From Apostichopus japonicus (lineage: Eukaryota > Echinodermata > Holothuroidea > Aspidochirotida > Stichopodidae), in the NCBI RefSeq assembly GCF_037975245.1, contig NC_092570.1, forward strand, positions 7,441,001-7,505,000: a stretch of 64,000 nucleotides of DNA, read 5' to 3'. The position numbers were made by a program, and so were the translations under genes. Shown piece by piece: positions 13,126 through 26,203 of the stretch (position 1 is the stretch's first letter; each line of letters opens with the position of its first letter). The notes beneath the pieces are model-generated. The model saw only the letters and a program-made list of their open reading frames with translations. It did not search any database and had not been told where the DNA came from.

Positions 13126-15693
13126 TTTACAAACACCGTCAGAAAAGAGACGGCTTTCTTGCAATCGTAACATTAGCCGAATTTATAATGCACTGTTCAG
13201 GTAAACAATACAAATATACGTCCTTGGCTCGTATGATAAAAGAGTGTACAATGTCTAACCTTTCTGGCAAATTGCTAAAGTTTTTAACACATTTTGCCAT
13301 GGTTGACCTTGAAGAAATTCAATGTTATAGAGTTTGGTAATGGATGTGTTTTGACTGCGGTCTCTGTTTACATATTTGTAATACCGTAGCCTATATATAG
13401 TTGTAACGAATGCACAAATTTGCGTGATTTACACGAACAACATTAGTACTTGGAGAGTATATATATACACCATAAAGTTTAGCACGCTAAAACTTGGTAG
13501 ATGTATTCAAAGGTATTTCCTTTGAACCTCTGATCCTCCAAAGTAGTCCCAGAAAACGAGGAATAATATTATTGTAAAACACACAATGACATGGCCGCAG
13601 TGTAGATAACTACTTTGATAATTGGCAGTATAAGATGCTTGTTTGAAATATGAACGTGGGTGACCATTATAGGACTTTGAAGCATGTTTGGGGGCAATAT
13701 TGATGACCTTTAAGGTCAATTGAAGAAAACCATTGTGATGAAGAGTAATGTATCTGTTCCATAAGTATAAACGTTATAGACAAATTTAACAGGACGATAT
13801 ATAGCACACTAGCAAACGATGGGTATATTAGCCCACATAATTATGGACAAAGATGTGTTTAGCCGTAAGGTAATATTGATAAATTGTCACACAATATTAC
13901 TTATTTAAATAATCAGCGCACCTATATCCAGAGCCTTTTTACCCTTTGTCGGTTGTTAATAGGCGCAAAAGTTGAACATTGTCATCCACCTTCCTCAAAC
14001 CCTCCATAAAGGGAGAATAAAAGAAGAAAAAACAACTACCTTCGTCTTTACTGCCAGTGAGCCAATCAGAGTCAACGTGAGAGAAAACATGCAATTCGTG
14101 ACGTCATGCGATCGTCTGAGCTATCTCCAGTAAGTGAAGAGCATTCTCCGAAAACGTTTATAAATGCTGAAATACTTTAGCTATACTCTGCATGTTTGCC
14201 TCTAGTATCAATACTGACATCATAGAGCTTGTTTTCCCACCCAGAAAGCCTGCAATCCCAAGTTTGATGCTTATAACCGGCAGTTTTCAGACATATTTCA
14301 TAGCCACTCATATACGACGAGCTTTACGAAAAATCATTGCCCACTCAAAGGCCTCTCATTTACGAGAACTTTGTCATGCTCTAAAAAAAATAAATATTGA
14401 TGTTCTAATGTATTACGTAGGGTAATCATTAAAACTTTGTGTTGGAAACGATTCAAAACAAATAAGTGATGAAAAGATAGATCACACCGTACTATATAGT
14501 TCAAGATCAACAAAGGACTTACTATTGTTTTATTAGAAGGGGATAATAAAGTTTTCATGTCCTGCTTTGTGCGTTTAATACTCACCCATTGTGTTTGTAT
14601 GAATAGACATTTCTGTGAACAATGCAGTGTACTTATGTTCATAGGAAGCGCCTTTGTATTGCTCCGTACACACCTGTACTCACTTCACATAGTCATGCAC
14701 TTGTTCGTAAGTTCATGACATTTCTCGAAACCTCTTATACTCTTCGAGTATATATATTTGACAAACGTAAGTTATTTCTGATTTGGAGGTATATATATTT
14801 GTTACTTGTTGGGAGTGCAGGGGGCGCCAATGTGTTGACCGAAACCCTCTAATGGTGGAAGGGGAGGGGGTCCAGGTGACGAAACCCTGGAAACGTCAGT
14901 ATTTTCAGATATTTCATGTTCCCTCTTAGCGATTTTCAAGCACGAAGGTACGTGTTCAAAAGGAGGAATTTTACTCTGAAACCTTTTTGGTAACAAATTT
15001 CCAAGGGGATGTGAGCATACCCCCTAATCTGGCTCCTTCACACCGGTCAAATGACACTTATCAAAAACTTCTACGTTATTTGTTATATGACTAGTTCAAT
15101 GAGGGCTGACCACATGTAAATGTGTTATATGTAGTTTCATTTATAGTTCATTAACCTTTACGGTCATCTAAAGTCTCCGTAGACCAGTATTAGCCTCGAT
15201 AATTTACTTTCCCTGTATATGTATACATACGCAGTTTTTAACCTCAAACTGCTTTCTCGTAGAAAGAACTTTGGTCAACATTAGACCCTAAACGTGAAAT
15301 CCTTTCATCAAACATCTTGAAACAATTGCAAACAAAAAGAGAAGGGCGGGCCAAAGTTTCGGTAAAACAATACAAGTCGTAACAGCGGTGGAGGGGTCCT
15401 CAGAATGTCAAATATTCACACGACGTTTTGTTCCTATTTGCCGAAATCTGTTAGTTTTTCACTTTCTTAGCTAATTAGAATGTAGTGCGTATTGACAGTC
15501 CGTCTTTGCGCAAACGATGTGTCACTCTCTATAGTGGAGAAGGAAGTCAAATTTAACAGCTCAGCTGGAACAAACAATCCTCCATGAACCGAATAGAGAC
15601 AGCCGTCCGCAAAACTAAATATAAACCAACGAACGAGCCAGGGAGTTTGCATGAGAGGATTGTACTGCGACACCAAGAACCCTATACCCGCTC
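13126..15693. other. Intergenic DNA without a recognised gene
   Basis: Complexity is normal. A TGACGTCA palindrome lies at 14099..14106 in a slightly GC-richer patch. The open frames at 14192..14425 (+) and 14334..14642 (-) overlap on opposite strands and show no known domain. Confidence 0.5.
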
Positions 15694-15967
15694 GTATGGA
15701 AAGCCGTTTTAACATTTAATAAGGAATTTCAGATATCTCGAAATAATTTCAGATATCTCGAATTCAATTTCAGATATCTCGAATTCAATTTCAGATATCT
15801 CGAATTCAATTTCAGATATCTCGAATTCAATTTCAGATATTTGAAATTCTCTGGTATTTCGAGATATCTGAAATTGATTTTAAGATATCTGCAATTATTT
15901 GTAGATATCTGTAATAAATTGGAGATATCTGAAATTCCTTATTCAATTTTAAAACGGCTTTTCATAC
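15694..15967. mobile_element. Foldback MITE with internal GATATC-cored repeats
   Basis: Terminal inverted repeats of about 45 bp, starting TATGRAAAGCCGTTTTAA at 15695 and ending at 15966, match with only three internal mismatches. Inside the left arm sit five good copies and one decayed copy of a 20-21-bp direct repeat (TTTCAGATATCTCGAATTCA). Inside the right arm the same word appears four times inverted and more diverged (centres near 15864, 15887, 15907 and 15927). The whole element can fold into a long hairpin. There is no coding capacity, so it is non-autonomous. The flanking GTATG/CATAC leaves a TA target duplication possible but not proven, so the superfamily is uncertain. Confidence 0.85.
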
Positions 15968-18066
15968 ACCCACAGAGTCGGTGCTCAAAAATATATGAAA
16001 CCATATAAAGCTATTACTATGGACGTCGACAAGCGACCCATAGTTTGACGGCAGTCGACGTAAACCTTAGTATGTAGGTCAGGATCGTCCTCGACAAACT
16101 TCCATCCATTTTTGTGTACTCTATACGGTGACGTATACAACCAAGACTTGTCGGGGGGAGGGGGAGGGAAGGGGTGGGATCGGAGAGGAGCAATGAGTTA
16201 AGAGAGAGATTATCATTTATCATAAACCGAATCCGACCAAAGTAGTGCAAAAATTTCGAAATTCAGGACAAAAAGTGACTTATGGATGGATAGTTTCTAC
16301 GATGGTCAAAAAAATATTTTATCAGATTCATATTTCAATCATTAAAACCATGTCTGTACTAGTTCGTTTTGTTCAAGTCGGGTCTAATGTCGGGATATAA
16401 CCCTTATATTCGATGATTGAATACTAATTTCCAAAACGACTTTTTTTTTAAAAGATCCTCCCTGCAGTATAAACGTTGGAGGATAGATAAACATATTAGA
16501 CTTGTCATACAGGAAATAATAGGAGGACGATTGCGTAAAAAAAAATAAGTGGGGTGTGAGAGGGGCAGGAGGAGGGGTGTGTTGGGGATATCTCCTTCTG
16601 TTGTTTAAAAAAGGCTTTAAATATAACATGTCTACTAATTTTCCTATAAATCCCACAGAAAAAAAAACTCCTGAAGTTGTGATACGTGTGTACTTTCATG
16701 ATTCTATGCGTGGCGAACGTTAGAGCAACTGAGTACCGCTGAGGGTTCAAGTGGCATATGAAACTGTTATTTCTTGATCGTTTAACTAATAACTGGATAT
16801 TACATAAGCTTGATATTTAACGTGTTAGTGTTTTGAAAACCATCATAATCACATATAAGTGGCATAGGATACTTAACTTTACATTAACATTAATTAACGT
16901 TATACGTAGATTACTTGAAAGACAAAGGAATTGCTTGTGCGTAGACTTAATTGGTGATAAAAGTTAATTATTATCACACTTATGAAAGTAATTTTTCAAC
17001 TCCCTAGAGAGACGAATTGAAATAAGAAAAGGTATAACGTTTACATCAGATATCAAGTATATGAAATATTAGAATTTATACTCTTAAGCGATAACTATAT
17101 TCGTATTGCGAGTGTGTGTGTATTTGTCTGTGTGTGTGGGCAAAAAGAAATGTTAACTTCATCATGCATTGTATCTTAAAAGGATCATTTGTGTTGATTT
17201 TGAACATTATTCTGAAGCTATATTTGATGCTCAATTTCCATCAAACCAAAACTGTAATCCGGTATATAGCCTCATATAGTTACAGTCATTCATAATAGTG
17301 CCATAACGCATAAGTCGACAATATTTGGGTTTAGTTATTCGTTTTCCTTATTACATGTACTTTACAAACAAAGAAAGTGTCTTTGCAGCGAAATATTGAG
17401 AAAAAAAGTAAAAAGCTTCTTAACCTTCACTTCACGATTGTGGACAAGTGGTGTGATGTAGCAGGAAACACAGCAACAATTACAAAGACTCAGTGCAAGT
17501 TTTCTTCGGATTAAATTAGTTGGCCAATATGATCCTTTCAATCAAAAGACTGATATCATACCAGAAATCATAGTAACCCCTCCTCATCCCCCACCCCACC
17601 CCCACAAAATGCTCTATATGTATACCCTTAAAAAAATCAATTGGAAACAGATGGGTAACACGGAATTTGGAAGTGGATTTTATACTAGGCTGGTGTACTT
17701 TACGGCTTCATGGCTTTTTGATCCGTTGCTCAGATGTGAAATACTGAAAATACTGTGAACAACAAGACTATTTCGAAAAGTGCATTGCTCAACAATATAT
17801 GATACCTGATATAGACAGGTCCTGAACGACATTGAGGTGGGACCACGGTCACAAACGCGCCCCCCCCCTCCCACATGTGCGGTACATAGTTCAAGGGTTG
17901 ATCATCTTTACATGATTTATTAATAATTTGCTAATATGCATGAGCTTCGGAACGAATGTTGCTATCGTCGGCAGCAAGTATGGATGCGATCAAACAGTTG
18001 GAACGAGAAGAGAATTAGTATTCAAAAATGTAAACAAAACAAAAGACTATAACAGTTTTCCTTACA
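15968..18066. other. Intergenic DNA
   Basis: No gene identified. It contains a short GT-rich run near 17109..17140, a C-rich patch near 17577..17606 and a possible tRNA-like fragment at 16703..16757. The rest is unremarkable. Confidence 0.5.
16703..16757 (+). repeat. Possible tRNA-derived SINE head fragment
   Basis: TGGCGAACGTTAGAGC resembles a pol III A box, and GAGGGTTCAAGTGG about 30 bases later resembles a B box. The spacing suits a tRNA, but no acceptor stem pairing is evident. This would be a relic at best and could be chance. Confidence 0.3.
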
Positions 18067-18192
<126 letters not shown>

Positions 18193-18961
18193 CACACACA
18201 TAGGTAGACACGTTTTCGTCCGGTGATGATGAAAATGAAGGTTCTATAGGAGATGATTGATTCAATTGACTCTCTTTTAATTTTTAAATAAACTTCTCAT
18301 TGTCAAGCTGTTTTTGCAGATTACGAATTAGTTTCATAAATCGTCCTGCAAGAGAAAAACAAAATCAAAACGGTCAAGGAATTTCAAGAACAAAAGGAAA
18401 AGTACTTGATAATTCAATTAGTTTAGAAGTCTAGTCTCGAGATGAATAATTATTATAAGGTGATATTATATTTTACTGACAAATATATTGCGGCTATAAT
18501 TTATTTTTTTATATTTTAATCGATGAACAAAATTATTTCGTTTTCGGGTCTCAAATTAATTGAAAATTTTGATATTATAGATGATGATGAAGAATTTTAC
18601 ATTATGCCTTTTTATTGCAGAGAGTAAGAATTCACTATTTGAGAGTGCTTAGGATGATTTAGCCCTTTTGAAGAGTTTGTTTAACTCTGATCAAGAAGGG
18701 GTGATGGGAGGGGAGGTGTAGGGGGAGGGAGAGGGGAGGACTTTAGGCAAAGTAACTCTAAACTTTATAAGGTATTTTCGCTCTATATTTATAGCTAAAC
18801 TTTGTAGGATTTCACACTTATAGGAATCAGTGGCAGGAGGTGATAAACCTGAACACACTCAAAAGAGTGAATTTTGTACCGTCTGGTGTTAAAAATGGCT
18901 TTATGCAGCATTTGTTATAAAGAAGAGGAAAAAGAATTATTTTATTGAACGTAATGCTTGT
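18193..18961. other. Intergenic DNA
   Basis: No gene seen. A G-rich patch lies near 18699..18740. Confidence 0.5.
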
Positions 18962-19017
18962 ATTATGCTATTATTATTATGCTATTATTATTATTATTAT
19001 GCTATTATTATGCTATT
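18962..19017. repeat. (TTA)n microsatellite with GCTA interruptions
   Basis: TTATTATTATGC blocks repeat about four times, giving an interrupted trinucleotide array. Confidence 0.88.
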
Positions 19018-19329
19018 CCGGTTTTTGGTGATATTCAGCTTTAAAGTGTGCTAAGCTCAGGAATGCTCCTTTAAGACTGACTTGTTGATGACGTCAGTAC
19101 CTCAGTCCAGATCTAAACTTTAGTGGCAATCCATTGGTTTCATATAGAAAAAGAGAGTATATACATCTGGATAACGTTCGGTATTATTTTGTATTCTGTT
19201 GTTTATTTATATACTCATGTAATGTTTACATAAAATCTCATGCATGTATAGTCGGTTTCTGGATTGCACCAAATGAGATTGGGGGTGTTATCCATGGATA
19301 GTATCCATGGATATGTCCAAGTAGGCTTC

Positions 19330-19332
<3 letters not shown>

Positions 19333-19403
<71 letters not shown>

Positions 19404-19441
19404 GTACAGTATATGTATATATATATATATATATGTATATG
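19333..19441. repeat. (TA)n microsatellite
   Basis: TA dinucleotides interrupted by TATGTATA and GTACAGTA. Just upstream, the 10-bp palindrome ATCCATGGAT occurs twice near 19291..19315. Confidence 0.95.
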
Positions 19442-20582
19442 GAACGCCCCCAACTATTTAAGGGCTGGATAATTCAGAACACACTGACTTGCCACTCTGA
19501 GGTCACGTGTTTAACTCACATTACAGCCAAAAGTTTCTTTGCTCCTGTCAAGTAAACTAACATTTCTAATAAAAAAAATCAGAATATGACAGAATAAGTA
19601 ATTTCCATTAAAAGAAAGAAAATCTCATATTTTGAAACCGAGTGTCATATCTATATTATATTATCTCTTTACCTCAATGAGGCTGTTATCGACCGGTGAC
19701 GTATATTTATTATTCCGGCTTTTAATTCCTCTTTTTTTTTTCTTCTCTTTTTTCGCGTTCTTCTTAGGATTCTTTTTCATATTTTTTGTGGTAAATTTCA
19801 CGCAAAGATAGACTATTTTTTTTTACTTTGTAATTGAGCGGCTTCATGTAACGGAAAGTTAATAATTGCGAGTGCATTCTGTCACAGACTGTAAAACTCA
19901 CCATTGTCAATCGATTAAGTAACTAAATTACTCCCTAATAGCTTCAGCGGTCGCCTTGCTATTATGTCGTACTTCCATGTATCAATTAAGGTCTCTTTTC
20001 CATGGAACGCCACATCGGCACTGAGCTGTCAGTTCAAATTTTCAAGCGGCATGCTATTATTATAGCGCGTTTCCTTCTCAACATGTTGTTCCGTTTGCAT
20101 TTTCATCGCTGGTCGAGCTGGTATCATGAATTTATATGAGAAATGTGGAGAAGAGGGAGAAGAAGAAGAAGATGAAGAATAAGAAAATGATATAAGTGCC
20201 ATTGTAACCTTCGCAATTTTTATCCTAAAATGTTTCCGTCGCTCGAAATGAAAATAAAGTTAAGCACACTCCGACACACGAACTATCGATCAAACAGAAG
20301 TTAGCTTTTAATGAAAAGAAATAGGAAAAAGACCAAATGGACGGTTGTAAAATGATTGGCAAGTTGTTCGGTGATATTTTCCCCCTTTTTTTCTGCTTCC
20401 TTTTTCTACTTTTACTTGCCCATTTAAATATCAGAACAAAAGACTCTACCAAGGAATATGTCCCAACGGATGTTAGAGAAAGATGCCCTGCTTTTTTCTC
20501 CTACGCAATGTCTCTCTTTTTTTTAACTGTTTCTTTTTTAAAGTCAGAAAATCTTCGAAAAACGACAAACGCATATAAAATT
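19442..20582. other. Intergenic DNA
   Basis: No gene recognised. There are T-rich patches near 19730..19760 and 20376..20415, and a GAAGAA-rich patch near 20148..20180. Confidence 0.5.
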
Positions 20583-20640
20583 GAAAACACGCGCCAGGAA
20601 TTCGAACACTGACCTAGAAGGTGCCAGTCCTCCCAACCTT
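20583..20640 (-). repeat. Possible tRNA-like SINE remnant
   Basis: Read on the minus strand, GGACTGGCACCTTCTAGG followed by GTGTTCGAATTCCTGGCG resembles a tRNA anticodon-arm and T-arm pair with a B box (GTTCGAATTCC). No matching A box was found, so this is a weak, partial match. Confidence 0.33.
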
Positions 20641-20903
20641 AAAACAAAAAATGTATTAGATATAATCTTCAATTTTGAAAAATGCAAGGGGAAAATACTT
20701 TTCATTCCTCGTCTTCTTCTGTACAAAACGTGCTTGTAAATTTGTTTATTTTAGTTAATTTATAGTCAATTTATAGTCAATGTATATAGTCTATTTATAG
20801 TGGTGTACATTGTTTTCATCCGAATTTGTCGAGTATTATTTCATTTTAATAGATTGAAAAACGAAAAATTCAATGGAATGTATTGCGAGGTATATATAGG
20901 CAA

Positions 20904-21330
20904 AGGCTTGGTTCAACGGTTAGAGTGTCCGCCACACAATTCTTAGGTTCCAGGATCAAAATTCCGCCAGGAGCCAGATTCTCTTGACCTATTCAAAAAT
21001 CGCTGCAGTGCAGTGGTGATGTGCGGAGTCTTCCATGGATTTGGTATTTCTGGTTTGTGAACTTGGGAAAATGGCCGTTTGTTTTCTGTTCTTCACTTGG
21101 TTTCGAAACAACTTCGTTCGTCATGGCTGCACTGCAGTGACGTCTAATGGGATGCCTTTGCCTACCTCAGTATTTGAGAAAGTAGTCAGATGCTCGGGCA
21201 GACACTCTCGACCGTCGGATGGAGACGTTAAATGGCGTTCCTGGGAGTAGGAATGGAAGCGAATTCACACCCCTGTCTCGCTATCCTCTGAACACTTATC
21301 GAAAAGAGAAGGCTTGAAATAAGCCGGTGT
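20904..21330 (+). mobile_element. tRNA-derived SINE (probable)
   Basis: The 5' end looks like a decayed tRNA. GGCTTGGTTCAACGGTTAGA is a fair A box, GGATCAAAATTCC at 20953..20965 is a B-box-like word, and the terminal GGAGCC (20970..20975) can pair partly with the start. The body contains CTGCAGTGCAGTGG and the nearly complementary CTGCACTGCAGTGACG. It also contains GGATGGAGACGTTAAATGGC (21217..21236), a word I associate from memory with conserved central domains of metazoan SINEs. No poly(A) or clear target duplication delimits the 3' end, so the end coordinate is approximate. The 71-codon open frame inside it is not a gene. Confidence 0.6.
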
Positions 21331-23090
21331 TCATACACAATCTAACACGGATAGGGTCTCAAATAAGCTATACTGTAAGACTTCCTGATCCTAATTTGGT
21401 CTCTAAGCTAAACTATATGGTTTTCCAGTACTCTGACGTCACAACTTATGATGACGATGTCAAAGATGTTAATATACAACAAAACAGCGACTGCCTAAAT
21501 TATGCTAAAATGCTTCATTTGCTCAAATAACATCCATCGGTTGATCCAATTAAACCGGGCTTTTTACTTCTGTATAGGGCAATTACGTTGGCCACTATTT
21601 CTTCGCATGCAAGAGTTAAACGGTCTTTTGTCATTACCCTCTATAATACGTCATTGCTTCGGTGTATGCCTTAGTCAGCCTCGCTCATACTCTTAGCCCC
21701 TCCCATTTCGCACATGACTGAAGGGGTTACCCTGGGTTTAGAAATAAACCCCAGAGCTTCACCTTTGGTAATAGCCCAGGTTCACCCTGCAGTTCACTGA
21801 TGGGAAAATCGTATTATGATCTACGAGTTAACAGTCAACCTTGGTCGAACACTTAGCAGTTGTTTGTATACGTTTTTGGTAACACCCATCCTTGTAGCTG
21901 TCATATTGTTTCCAGTAATTAGTCAGTAATTAGTTAACTATGGTATACCAATTAGTCAGGGTAATTTTGATTGTGTTCCACCTTCTTGCTGCACTGAAAC
22001 CTATCTCTAGTTACAAATAATTTGTTATATATATAATTTCAAATGAGTTATTAGACATATTGATAAACGAGTAACTAAATTTGTTAAGTAGGTTTCTCGC
22101 TTGACAATGTTGCTCTAAACCTCCCACCCTCCCCTATCCTCCGCCCCACCTTCCTCTTTCTTTCGTCCCCACCCCTATTCCTCCTTATCTTCCAAGAAAA
22201 ATGTATCCCTGAGATACAGAGAAAGGGTCGAATTCTTTCTTTTGTTTATTTCTCAGTTCACTTTAAATAATCATTTGAGACCTATAGGATAACGCTATGC
22301 TAGCAACTGATTCAAATTATAGTCAGTTTTAAGTCGAATGACGAATGGCATCAGATTGCAACAGAAACTATAGCTCCGTTATAACGTTGTGGACGACCCG
22401 GCTAGCCTCAGACAAGTAGTTTATTGGAGAGACCGCTGACAATTTGGTAAAGACGCAACATTTGAATAACTAGCGCAAATCAGTCAATATGAAAGATAAT
22501 GAGGTTATACAAACTAATCGAGAAAAACCAGGCGAAATCAATATCAGCAAAGGAGTTCAATCTATGCGGCGATGGCTTCAACGTTTTTTTAAATGAGTTC
22601 GTCTGGTAAACGTGTCTCCTTGAATTTGTTTTTTTTTTCTTCTGTAGCGATCTTGTCCTTGGCTTAAGCCAGTCAAACTGATTTGTAAAGAGGAACGGGA
22701 TATTTTGGAACGCACACAAAACAAACAAAAAACGTTAATCACAACATCACAACAAAAACATGCGACAATAAAAGAAAGCCGTTGATGTCGGCTCCTCAAC
22801 TCCGACGAAATTTGTAAAACAGAAATGTTTTTCGTTGAATGAAGCTGATATATATATATAGGTCATATACGCTACACTGAACCTTATTGAGAGGGGTTTT
22901 TGTCAGAGAAAGTTTTATAGAGAAGTTTAAAATTTCATACAAATTAATGAAATTTTCCCTCACTGTAACGGGGTGACAGAAGAAGAAAGCCCAGCTAATG
23001 TTTATAATGATCATCTCCCATGAAAGCTTACAAAATCCTTGCTTCGTTTTGGATTATATATAAAAGTGCTCTCGCAGAAGTTGCCATTTT
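21331..23090. other. Intergenic DNA
   Basis: No gene identified. A CRE palindrome lies at 21434..21441, a small imperfect hairpin (CTGGGTTTA with TAAACCCCAG) at 21732..21754, and a C-rich patch near 22110..22180. Confidence 0.5.
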
Positions 23091-24350
23091 ATCCTCCATC
23101 CCCTCATCCCCTCATTCCCTCATCCCCTCATCCCCTCATCCCCTCATCCCCTCATCCCCTCATCCCCTCGTTCCCTCATCCCCTCATTCCCTCATCCCCT
23201 CATTCCCTCATCCCCTCATCCCCTCATCCCCTCATCCCCTCATCCCCTCATCCCCTCATCCCCTCATCCCTCATCCCCTCATCCCCTCATCCCCTCATCC
23301 CCTCATCCCCTCATCCCCTCATCCCCTCATCCCCTCATCCCCTCATCTCCTCATCCCCTCGTTCCCTCATCCCCTCATTCCCTCATCCCCTCATTTCCTC
23401 ATCCCCTCATCCTCTCACCCCTCATCCCCTCATCCCCTCATCCCCTCATCCCCTCATCCCCTCATCCCCTCATCCCCTCATCTCCTCATCCCCTCATCTC
23501 CTCATCCCCTCATCCCCTCATCCCCTCATCCCCTCGTTCCCTCATCCCCTCATTCCCTCATCCCCTCATCCCCTCATCCCCTCATCCCCTCATCCCCTCA
23601 TCCCCTCATCCCCTCATCCCCTCATCTCCTCATCCCCTCATCTCCTCATCCCCTCATCCCCTCATCCCCTCATCCCCTCGTTCCCTCATCCCCTCATTCC
23701 CTCATCCCCTCATCCCCTCATCCCCTCATCCCCTCATCCCCTCATCCCCTCATCCTCTCATCCCCTCATCCCCTCATCCCCTCATCCCCTCATCCCCTCA
23801 TCTCCTCATCCCCTCATCTCCTCATCCCCTCATCCCCTCATTCCCTCATCCCCTCATTCCCTCATCCCCTCATCCCCTCATCCCGTCATCCCCTCATCCC
23901 CTCATCCCCTCATCCCCTCATCCCCTCATCTCCTCATCTCCTCATCCCCTCATCCCCTCATCCCCTCATCCCCTCATCTCCTCATCCCCTCATCCCCTCA
24001 TCCCCTCATCCCCTCATCCCCTCGTTCCCTCATCCCCTCATCCCCTCATCCCCTCATCTCCTCATCCCCTCATCCCCTCATCCCCTCATGCCCTCATCCC
24101 CTCATCTCCTCATCCCCTCACCCCCTCATCCCCTCAACTCCTCATCCCCTCATCCCCTCATCCCCTCATCCCCTCATCCCCTGATCCCCTCATCCCCTCA
24201 TTCCCTCATCTCCTCATCCCCTCATCCCCTCATCCCCTCGTTCCCTCATCCCCTCATCCCCTCATCCCCTCATCCCCTCATCCCCTCATCCCCTCATTCC
24301 CTCATTCCCTCATCCCCTCATCCCTTCATTCCCTCATTCCCTCATCTCAT
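23091..24350. repeat. (CCCCTCAT)n octamer minisatellite, about 157 copies
   Basis: About 1.26 kb of an 8-bp unit CCCCTCAT, with scattered variants CTCCTCAT, TTCCCTCA, CCTCGTTC and rare one-base deletions. Because 24 is a multiple of both 3 and 8, all three frames stay open and give an 8-residue Ile-Pro-Ser-Ser-Pro-His-Pro-Leu repeat. This is an artefact and not a proline-rich protein. A 144-bp (18-unit) block is duplicated almost exactly around the GTTCCC variants at 23536 and 23680. The minus strand reads GGGG-ATGA repeatedly and so satisfies G-quadruplex motif rules throughout. Confidence 0.96.
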
Positions 24351-26068
24351 CTACGTCTTACTCTTTCACTCTCGAAAGGCCAACTGACCTTTACCAGTCC
24401 AGCACTAGATTGGGGCGGGGGGGGGGGGGTGATGCTAATTTTTTTTAGAGAATTACATTTTTTACAGGAACGTACAGTATTCCAAGATCATTAATCATTA
24501 ATAATGAAAGCGTGTTTCTTGATATATGTAAACATTGCGCAATTTTACTACGTTGTAATATGACAGGGGGAAGACAATGGAGGAGTGGGGGTTTCATGGA
24601 GTGGAGGGACGGATTAAATAAATCATCTTTGACGTATATTAAGCATTAATTTTATTCTAGCAATCATATTGAAATGATATACAGAAAGTCACCGTGTTTC
24701 GGAAGTGATTTAATAAATGGTGCATACATACTGTAAAATGGAAAGATTTGAGTTAGGAAAACATAAGTTCTGCACGAAATATCTCGATATGGAAAGTACC
24801 CTAAGAGTTTTTGTCAATTTTGGTGTTCAGGTGTTGGAGGGGTCTAACATGCCAAACTACCCACCGAGCAAAAATCCGGCTGCTCATAATGAAGGTATAT
24901 GTTGTGTACTTTTCCTTTGCATCCATGTTTTAATACGAAATAAAGTGCTCACCCCCACCCCATCCCCACCCCACCCCCAACCTCCGCCCCCTTCTCCCAG
25001 ACAAGAAAATGAAGAAGAGAACACTGACCAATAGAAATAATCACCACGTTGTTCATACTCCTGATTTTTTTTACTTCAGTATTTACTGGAACATCATATA
25101 TCATCTTGCACTATTTGTAAAATATAGATGAAAACAAAACGAAACCTCTGGAACGCCGAAAGAGCAAAAAAAAAAAAAAACCTTAATCTGATATAAATTT
25201 GTAGTCAGTTGTACGTCCCAATAATAAAGACTGTTCATATATGTAATGCAAAGCAAATTGAATCTTCTCTTAATTTGGTGAAAGAAGAAACACATTTTAC
25301 GAGTTAGGGAATAGAAAAAAAAAACTAGGTCTTAGGTTAACTTTCATTTCAGAGATATGTAGGTTACTCTATTAGTTTTCATATTTACCGTCAACCTCTT
25401 GATGTCTCTTATACCACCCATTTTTATTATTATTATTATTATCTTTTTTTTTCTTGCCCCATTTTCCAACGATTTTCCGCCGCCTTTTCTGTCGTTTAAT
25501 TTTATTATTAATAGATAACTTTATATAGTATACAACTAATGGACCCCGTTGGACCGTTTACCTACACGGCATTTTTTTTTTTTTTTTTTTTGCAACTGTT
25601 TCATATATCGGTTGCTCCGGTACATATGCGACGTAAAATACTTCTGATTAGTTCATATTTTAGCTCTGTTCACCGATAATTAACTCCCCAAGAGACTTTG
25701 AAATTGAGAATATTTTTCATGCAAATAGATCGCGATAGGACAAACAATCGTCTGCTCTCTGGAGACAGAATATCGTTTGGGTTGGAAACCCGTTCAGGCG
25801 AGAATTTTTCATGTATTTTCATGGCGGAAACAATGAGTTAGGTGAAGTGTGCATAACGCGATCCTCGATAACTAGCACACGGGAGAGGGAGGAAATGGCG
25901 GGAAAAAGTAGCCTTGCAGAGAAAGGTGGAAATTTCACGGCTGGATGGATATTTACAAAAACTTTCGGTTATAGCTGTATGACTGAGGGAGGAGCATTAT
26001 GTAGATATATTTATAAATATATTTGAAACGAATGGTTACTTTATAAGTACATGTATATATAAATATGT
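24351..26068. other. Intergenic DNA
   Basis: No gene identified. It holds a G13 run (24417..24429), an A-rich tract near 25166..25182, and a T18-19 run near 25572..25590. Confidence 0.5.
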
Positions 26069-26111
26069 TTGTGTATAAATATATATTAATATATCTATAT
26101 ATTTATATATT

Positions 26112-26200
<89 letters not shown>
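26069..26200. repeat. (TA)n microsatellite
   Basis: TA-rich with TTTATATA and ACATA variants at the 5' side and a pure TA run at the 3' side. Confidence 0.95.

Positions 26201-26203
<3 letters not shown>

Noticed and set aside
23020-24387. A 455-codon Pro/Ser/His-rich open frame
   Set aside because: It is the octamer array read in frame. A second frame is open over most of the array with the same shifted repeat, and there is no start context or flanking exon structure.
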